DNA of 7,235 bases from an uncultured Verrucomicrobiota bacterium (GTDB lineage Bacteria > Verrucomicrobiota > Verrucomicrobiia > Limisphaerales > UBA9464), in the NCBI GenBank assembly GCA_903925515.1, contig CAIYFP010000434.1, positions 1 through 7,235 on the forward strand. Reading direction: 5' to 3'. The notes beneath the pieces are model-generated. The model was not told the DNA's origin. It worked only from the letters and a program-made list of their open reading frames with translations, and ran no database searches. Numbering within the stretch: the first letter of the stretch is position 1; each line of letters starts with the position of its first letter. The translations under genes and the position numbers were made by a program. Shown here one piece after another: positions 1-7,235 of this stretch.

Positions 1-12
1 CCATCGGCTACC

Positions 13-38
13 TGCTGCGAAACCTTCGGTTTCGAGCA
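13..38. repeat. Bulged hairpin (inverted repeat)
   Basis: Arms at 13-24 and 28-38 are complementary over 11 base pairs with a single bulged G at position 17; the inner 7 bp (18-24 with 28-34) are perfect around the triloop TTC. No T-tract follows, so it is not a standard intrinsic terminator. It could be a folded 3' end of an upstream transcript, a REP-like element or part of a lost mobile element. Confidence 0.45.
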
Positions 39-564
39 AGGGATCCCATGAAGTCCCTCCCTCGAGGGGCCAAGGCGTCATTCCTCTGCATTGGGATGCC
101 CGGGTTTTTTGGAGAGGGTGAACGGATAGGCCCCTCGGGATCCATCCACTTGCCACTCCAACCGCGTCCAAGGCCCGAACCGTGAACCGAAAAACTTCTT
201 ACGTGGGGATCAGGACCTCTGGAATCCCTCTCGACGCAAACCGGCCCCCGTTGGCAGTCTTTTCGCTCATCGAGCGTTTCGAACTACTCCACTTGCGAGC
301 CGGTCGCTGGTCCGGCGGTGGACCTGCTCCGAAGCGTTGCTGAAAGCCGAATCCACCAAGAGCCTGCGGCACCATGTACGACCTGCTCCCATATCCGGGC
401 GGCCATCTCCCTGGCACTTTTCAAGGCCCTGCTGCCGCGATCCCGCAGGGCAACCCCGGCCATGTGGAAGGGAAGAGGCACCATCGAGGGAACGTGGCGC
501 GGCAACGCCGCCGTCGGATTCGCGGCATCATGAGGGATCGGATTCAACACTTCGCGTCTGCTCC

Positions 565-568
565 GGAG
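565..568 (+). promoter_or_regulatory. Putative ribosome binding site for the helicase
   Basis: GGAG lies 11 nt upstream of the ATG at 580. The spacing is slightly long, but this is the only purine-rich Shine-Dalgarno-like element near that start. It supports choosing 580 over the upstream in-frame ATG at 337. Confidence 0.45.
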
Positions 569-579
569 CGTGGCCTGCG

Positions 580-4184
<3,605 letters not shown>

Positions 4185-4188
<4 letters not shown>

Positions 4189-5561
4189 CTTCCGCAAGAA
4201 CACCCACTCGCCTCAACTCGTTGCTCCTTAGGAACTATCGGTGTTTCCCGGAGCTCGAGGTTCGGTTTCATCCCGCGCTGACGGTGGTCGTGGCGCCCAA
4301 TGGCAGCGGCAAAACAGCAATCCTGGACGCCGTGGCCGTGGCGCTTCGCCTCTTCGTCGACACGATCCAGAGCCGCCTAGGTTCTTTAGGTTTTGATCAC
4401 GACGACATCCGCCTGCAACTCGGCCCAGACGGCACGATGAATCCCGCCCTTCCCACCAGCTTCGAGGCGGACGGAAGCATCAGTGAGTGCCCTTTGACAT
4501 GGTCCCGCACCTTGGAATCGGACAAGCCGCGTGCCAAAACCAAATCCGTGGATGCCCTGTCCCTCAAGGAGGCTGCAACCACGCTTCGCAAGCACCTCCA
4601 GGACTTCAACGACGCGAAGCGCACGGACTCACCCGTGCTTCCCATCTTCGCTTATTACGGCACAGGACGCCTATTCGGTGCCCACAAGTTGACGAAAAAG
4701 AAGGCCGGAGGCGGCACCAATCGACTCTTGGGCTACGAGGACTGCCTCAGCTCGGCGTCGCGCTACAAGTATTTTCAGGATTGGTTTGAGCGATTCTCGC
4801 GGGTCGCCCAGCAAGAGAAGACGGATGGCAAATCCTCGCCTCACGCACCCAGGGAAAAGCTGGAGGCCGTCACCAGCGCGGTAAACGCGCTTCTCGAACC
4901 GAGCGGATGGCAGAACCTTTCATGGGATTTCGCCGACAACCAAATCGTCGCCACCCACCCCGAGCATGGCACGCTTCCCGTCGATCACCTGTCCGACGGC
5001 ATCCGCAACATGATCGGGATGGTGGGTGACATCGCCCACCGTTGCACCCGCCTCAATCCCCAGCTCGGTGCACAGGCAGCCAGGCAAACCCATGGTATCG
5101 TGATGGTGGACGAAGTGGACATGCACCTCCACCCAGAGTGGCAGCATGTCGTCATCCAATCCCTCCGCGACGCATTTCCGATGATCCAACTCATCGTCAC
5201 CACTCACAGCCCGCAGGTCGTATCGACCGTTAAGCCAGAAAGCCTCCGTGTTCTTCGGCGAGACGCCGCCGGCAAGTGGATCGCCGACGACAATGTCCCC
5301 AACACATACGGACACTCCAATTCGCGTTCGCTTGAGGCCGTCATGGGCGGGCGTGCCTATCCGGAGCACCTGCCTGCCGTTGCCGAGCTCCGCGAATACC
5401 AACGCCTCGTTGGCGCGGATCAACACGACTCGCCTCGCGCTCTCGAATTGCGGACAAATCTCGAAGCCGTCTGGGGCAAGCACGACCCCGAGCTGCAACT
5501 CGCCGATGTTGGCATCCGCAAGAACGAAGCCCTTCGCAAATTCCGGGCACAACGAAAGTAA
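4185..5561 (+). CDS. ptuA: PtuA/COG3950-type ABC-like AAA ATPase (Septu-like)
   Basis: This 458-aa ATPase has an SMC/RecF-like head without long coiled-coil arms. The N-terminus (LNSLLLRNYRCF, residues 10-21) is the usual first strand. Walker A is APNGSGKT (37-44), with Ala in place of the first Gly and Lys43 present. A YYGTGRLF segment (157-164) is typical of COG3950 proteins. LSDG (269-272) is the signature-like motif. Walker B is IVMVDE (305-310) followed by a D-loop-like VDMHLHPEW (311-319), and His341 in TTHSPQV is the switch histidine. No TOPRIM domain is visible, which separates it from OLD nucleases. In Septu the PtuA ATPase assembles with the HNH nuclease PtuB and controls it; the very next gene is such a nuclease. 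There is no clear Shine-Dalgarno, and the start overlaps the helicase stop by 4 nt, so translation probably depends on coupling. The ATPase class is certain; the ptuA name rests on the PtuB-like neighbour. A retron effector role is possible for this family, but no reverse transcriptase is seen here. Confidence 0.93.
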
Positions 5562-5565
5562 GGCG

Positions 5566-6210
5566 ATGCGTCACTTCACCCACCCATCCGAGTGGCCCCC
5601 GACGATTCGGGACGAATACCGCGCCCAACGGCACCCGACGGACCCTCGCGCCGCATGGGATGCCTTTGATGCTCGGGAGGTTCGTGATGCCCTCTGGCAA
5701 CTTCAGCATGGCCTTTGTGCCTACTGTGAACGCGTCTTGGAACCCGTCCCTGCTGGCTCGTCCATCGACCACGTCATCCCAAAGTCAGACCATCCTGAAG
5801 TCACGTTTCTTTACACCAACCTTGTCCTTTGCTGCACCGATTCCCAAACCTGCAACCTCCATAAGCGGAGGAGATACTTTGCCGGCGCTGACGAGACCGG
5901 TCGATGGACCCCAGGGTTTATTGCCCCCGGCCAGGCACGATGCGAGACCAGCTTTGTTTACGAACGGGACGGGTCTGTACGACCTAGCGAGTCAGCCATC
6001 GAGCCCGATGCCACGGAAACGCTTCGCATCCTGAACCTCAATCACCACCCACTGAAAACCGAGCGTCGAGAGTATCTCGCTGCCTTGGATCAAGCGATTG
6101 CAAGCATGGTCGATCAAGTCGATGCCTTGATGGCTTTCCTCCACTTGGAAATGCCGCTGGGCAACCTCAAGCCCTTCTATTCCGCCAAGCGACAGTGCAT
6201 CCGGATCTGA
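5566..6210 (+). CDS. ptuB: PtuB-like HNH endonuclease (TIGR02646 family)
   Basis: This 214-aa protein is a predicted metal-dependent HNH nuclease, the likely effector that cuts nucleic acid when its ATPase partner allows. The HNH core is clear: GLCAYCE (Cys51, Cys54), SIDHVIPKS (66-74, with Asp68-His69), a central Asn85, and CNLHK (96-100, with Cys96 and Asn97). Cys51, Cys54, Cys89 or Cys90, and Cys96 could bind a structural zinc. ILNLNHHPLKTER (155-167) downstream is a typical conserved block of this family. The ATG at 5566 begins 4 nt after the ATPase stop; AAGG at 5560-5563 is too close to be an ideal ribosome binding site, so coupling is likely. The same frame is open upstream to 5248, but that part lies over the ATPase gene and reads as a shadow. 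The protein looks full length with all catalytic positions present. The target (phage DNA, host DNA or RNA) cannot be read from sequence. Confidence 0.93.
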   Translation: MRHFTHPSEWPPTIRDEYRAQRHPTDPRAAWDAFDAREVRDALWQLQHGLCAYCERVLEPVPAGSSIDHVIPKSDHPEVTFLYTNLVLCCTDSQTCNLHKRRRYFAGADETGRWTPGFIAPGQARCETSFVYERDGSVRPSESAIEPDATETLRILNLNHHPLKTERREYLAALDQAIASMVDQVDALMAFLHLEMPLGNLKPFYSAKRQCIRI

Positions 6211-6216
6211 CCCCCC

Positions 6217-6327
6217 ATGCCCACCCACCCCGCACCATCCCCCCGCAAGCTCATCGAGGTCGCCTTCCCGCTCGATGCCATTCATCCGGAGGCGGCTCGG
6301 GCCGGATGCGGATGCCTCCCGCCATGA
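6217..6327 (+). pseudogene. Truncated 5' end of a DUF1156 methyltransferase-type gene
   Basis: This 36-codon ORF starts 6 nt after the HNH stop. Its residues 11-22, KLIEVAFPLDAI, followed by an AAR at 26-28, match the conserved N-terminus of DUF1156 proteins, large DNA-methyltransferase-type proteins found in anti-phage loci. In intact members the next residues are an EKSIRHGHPS-like block and then a tryptophan-rich LWWARRP block. Neither is present in any frame here. The match ends at about 6300, and the frame stops at 6325-6327 after Gly/Cys/Pro residues foreign to the family. Immediately after the breakpoint, GGATGC occurs twice in tandem (6304-6315). The position suggests that this was the fourth gene of the operon, removed by deletion or replacement. 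The alternative is a chance short ORF, which I think unlikely given the 12-residue motif in the correct place. No ribosome binding site is visible. Confidence 0.72.
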
Positions 6328-6363
6328 CGATCTCGGCGACCTTTTCACCGGAAGCACCCCGAC

Positions 6364-6410
6364 TTGACCCATGATGCGCAAAATAACTGTTTATCTTTGT
6401 TGAATCCTGT
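6364..6410 (+). promoter_or_regulatory. AT-rich patch, possible promoter of the second ATPase
   Basis: After kilobases of GC-rich coding DNA, positions 6380-6405 become clearly A/T-rich. TTGACC at 6364-6369 resembles a -35 hexamer. The possible -10 hexamers about 17-20 nt downstream (around 6388-6395) match the consensus poorly. The location, 40-85 nt before the ATG at 6450, suits a promoter, but the exact site is not resolved. Confidence 0.28.
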
Positions 6411-6438
6411 CTCCACTGCCCAAACCATGGGTTCAACA
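6398..6438. repeat. Inverted repeat ahead of the second ATPase
   Basis: TGTTGAATCC (6398-6407) and GGGTTCAACA (6429-6438) pair over 10 positions: nine Watson-Crick pairs plus one T-G wobble, separated by 21 nt. The right arm ends 11 nt before the ATG at 6450. It could be an operator for a dimeric regulator or an RNA hairpin in the leader. A competing small hairpin, CCCA (6419-6422) with TGGG (6428-6431), shares the same G residues. It may also mark a boundary of the inserted module. There is no T-tract on the + strand after it. Confidence 0.4.
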
Positions 6439-6449
6439 GCACGGGAATC

Positions 6450-7235
6450 ATGCTCTCCTCCTTCTACATCCGTAACTTCCGCTCCATTATCGAGCTCCGG
6501 CTGGATTTCTCCTTCGCCGAAGGCAAGGCGCCCAACGGCCATAAATCCCTCGAAGTCATGCCCTTCCTCGAAGCCGAGGACGGACGGCGCATGGTTCCTT
6601 GCCTGGCGTTCTTCGGTGCCAACGCGACGGGCAAGAGCAACCTGCTCAAGGCGTACGGCACCTTGCAGCAGTTGGTCCGGGATGGCGGCGGACTTGCCGA
6701 CCTGTTCGATCCCAACAAGCTGCATCCCCGGTTCGATGACACCACCCTCGAGCTTCAGTTCATCGTGGGCCGGCACGCCTTCTCGTACCGCATCACCTAT
6801 TCCCATGCGTCCATCTCCGAGGAGCGGTTGCTCAAGGATGGCGACCTGGTCTTCGGGGTCCATGGCCTCACGCCCAGGTTCTCCGGGGCCATCCTTTCTC
6901 CCGCCTACCCCCACGAAAAGCTGGCCGACATCCTGCGCGTCGAATGCTCCGACGGCGAAGGACGCCAGACCAAGCCGTTCCTCCATCGCATCGGCAAGGA
7001 CTATCCGGGCCTCCACCCGGATCTCAGGACGGTCCATGGCCACATCGTGGATTCCGTGAAGTTCTTCGGCAACGACGGCCCCTTGCTGCTCCCCCTCGCC
7101 GTCAAGATCCTTGCCGAGACCATGGACGGCGACCAAGGCGCCGCGCTCCGGGAAATCACGGACATGGTGAGGCGGGCCGACATCGACATTTCCTCGATCA
7201 TCATCACGGAAACCCAACTTGGGCCCGAGGATCCG
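6450..7235 (+). CDS. COG1106 (RloA/AbiL-like) AAA ATPase, 3' end outside the window
   Basis: An open frame runs from the ATG at 6450 to the last base of the window: 262 codons, no stop. The N-terminus MLSSFYIRNFRSI is the usual first strand of RecF/SMC-like heads. Walker A is GANATGKS (56-63, Lys62), and GANATGKSNLLKA is characteristic of COG1106 (AAA15) ATPases such as RloA and AbiL-type abortive-infection proteins. A Phe/Leu-rich beta region and ISEERLLKDGDL (about 120-131) also fit this family. The signature, Walker B and switch-His motifs should lie beyond the window edge. It is a different subfamily from the PtuA-like ATPase, with no close similarity outside the ATP-binding motifs. The ATG at 6450 is the first ATG or GTG after an in-frame stop at 6384-6386. 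GGGA at 6443-6446 is only 3 nt from the ATG, so initiation is weak or leaderless. Homologues usually pair with a small nuclease-like partner (for example RloB), which would lie downstream. The family is sure; the system cannot be named. Confidence 0.92.
   Translation, partial: MLSSFYIRNFRSIIELRLDFSFAEGKAPNGHKSLEVMPFLEAEDGRRMVPCLAFFGANATGKSNLLKAYGTLQQLVRDGGGLADLFDPNKLHPRFDDTTLELQFIVGRHAFSYRITYSHASISEERLLKDGDLVFGVHGLTPRFSGAILSPAYPHEKLADILRVECSDGEGRQTKPFLHRIGKDYPGLHPDLRTVHGHIVDSVKFFGNDGPLLLPLAVKILAETMDGDQGAALREITDMVRRADIDISSIIITETQLGPEDP

Larger units (their letters stand above)
1..579. other. Leader stretch with no supportable gene
   Basis: No reading frame here gives a convincing protein. One + frame is open from the window edge to a stop at 183-185 and could be the tail of an upstream gene, but its residues (rich in G, P and R) resemble no family I know. 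Small ORFs at 318-533 and 374-583 (+) and several on the minus strand look like GC-rich noise. The helicase frame is also open upstream to an ATG at 337, but that extension has atypical composition (Pro/Arg/Ser-rich) and lies outside the conserved family start. I see no tRNA, no terminator with a T-run and no promoter that I could call with confidence. The promoter of the defence operon must lie here or further upstream. Confidence 0.6.
6328..6449. other. Junction between the two defence modules
   Basis: About 120 nt separate the stop of the DUF1156 remnant from the second ATPase. A different + frame from that of the remnant reads ...DDLGDLFTGSTPT to a stop at 6365-6367. It resembles the tail of some protein, so the remnant could be an internal-deletion scar joining the start of one gene to the end of another; this is speculative. 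The rest is the AT-rich patch and inverted repeat described separately. No transposase, terminal inverted repeat or tRNA attachment site is visible. Confidence 0.4.

Noticed and set aside
63..137. 9-bp inverted repeat (CGAGGGGCC at 63-71, GGCCCCTCG at 129-137) and CCCTCGAGGG palindrome at 59-68
   Set aside because: Short GC-rich matches 57 nt apart are expected by chance in this base composition; no element is bounded by them.
337..579. N-terminal extension of the helicase frame to an ATG at 337
   Set aside because: The extra 81 residues have no family-like sequence, are Pro/Arg/Ser-rich and lack a ribosome binding site; the ATG at 580 matches the usual family N-terminus and has GGAG upstream.
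6364..7059. 231-codon + frame upstream of and overlapping the second ATPase
   Set aside because: Its product is low-complexity Ser/Arg/Pro; the overlapping frame from 6450 carries the Walker A motif and family N-terminus and is the real gene.
6345..7217. 290-codon minus-strand ORF
   Set aside because: Antisense to the COG1106-like ATPase, with no recognisable motif.

Overview
The window is one strand of a high-GC bacterial genome. All supportable genes lie on the + strand and all look like anti-phage defence genes, so this is most likely part of a defence island. The GC-rich third codon positions and tightly packed operon fit a high-GC bacterium. Nothing in the window (no rRNA, tRNA or housekeeping gene) fixes the phylum, and I do not name one.

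Layout. Positions 1-579 contain no gene I can support; the clearest structure is a bulged hairpin at 13-38. Positions 580-6210 form a compact three-gene operon: (i) a 1202-aa SNF2/RapA-type helicase with a C-terminal DUF3883 nuclease-like domain, resembling the DrmD-type helicase of DISARM; (ii) a 458-aa ABC/AAA-type ATPase of the PtuA/COG3950 kind, whose ATG overlaps the helicase stop codon (ATGA); (iii) a 214-aa HNH endonuclease of the PtuB/TIGR02646 kind, starting 4 nt after the ATPase stop. Genes ii and iii together are a Septu-like pair. Six nt after the HNH stop comes a 36-codon ORF whose first ~28 residues match the N-terminus of DUF1156 DNA-methyltransferase-type proteins. The match then breaks off at about position 6300, so this is a truncated fourth gene. 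After a 120-nt junction containing an AT-rich patch and an inverted repeat, a second and unrelated AAA ATPase (COG1106/RloA/AbiL-like) starts at 6450. It is open to the end of the window (262 codons seen).

How the genes may work together. Known Septu systems pair an ATPase sensor/regulator (PtuA) with an HNH nuclease effector (PtuB). Here that pair is translationally coupled behind a large DNA-translocase-like protein with its own candidate nuclease domain, and it was apparently once followed by a DUF1156 methyltransferase. I infer a composite helicase + Septu (+ modification) system in which the methyltransferase and anything beyond it were lost by deletion or by arrival of the downstream module. 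This is the most interesting feature of the window. All family assignments rest on motifs read by eye; no database search was possible.
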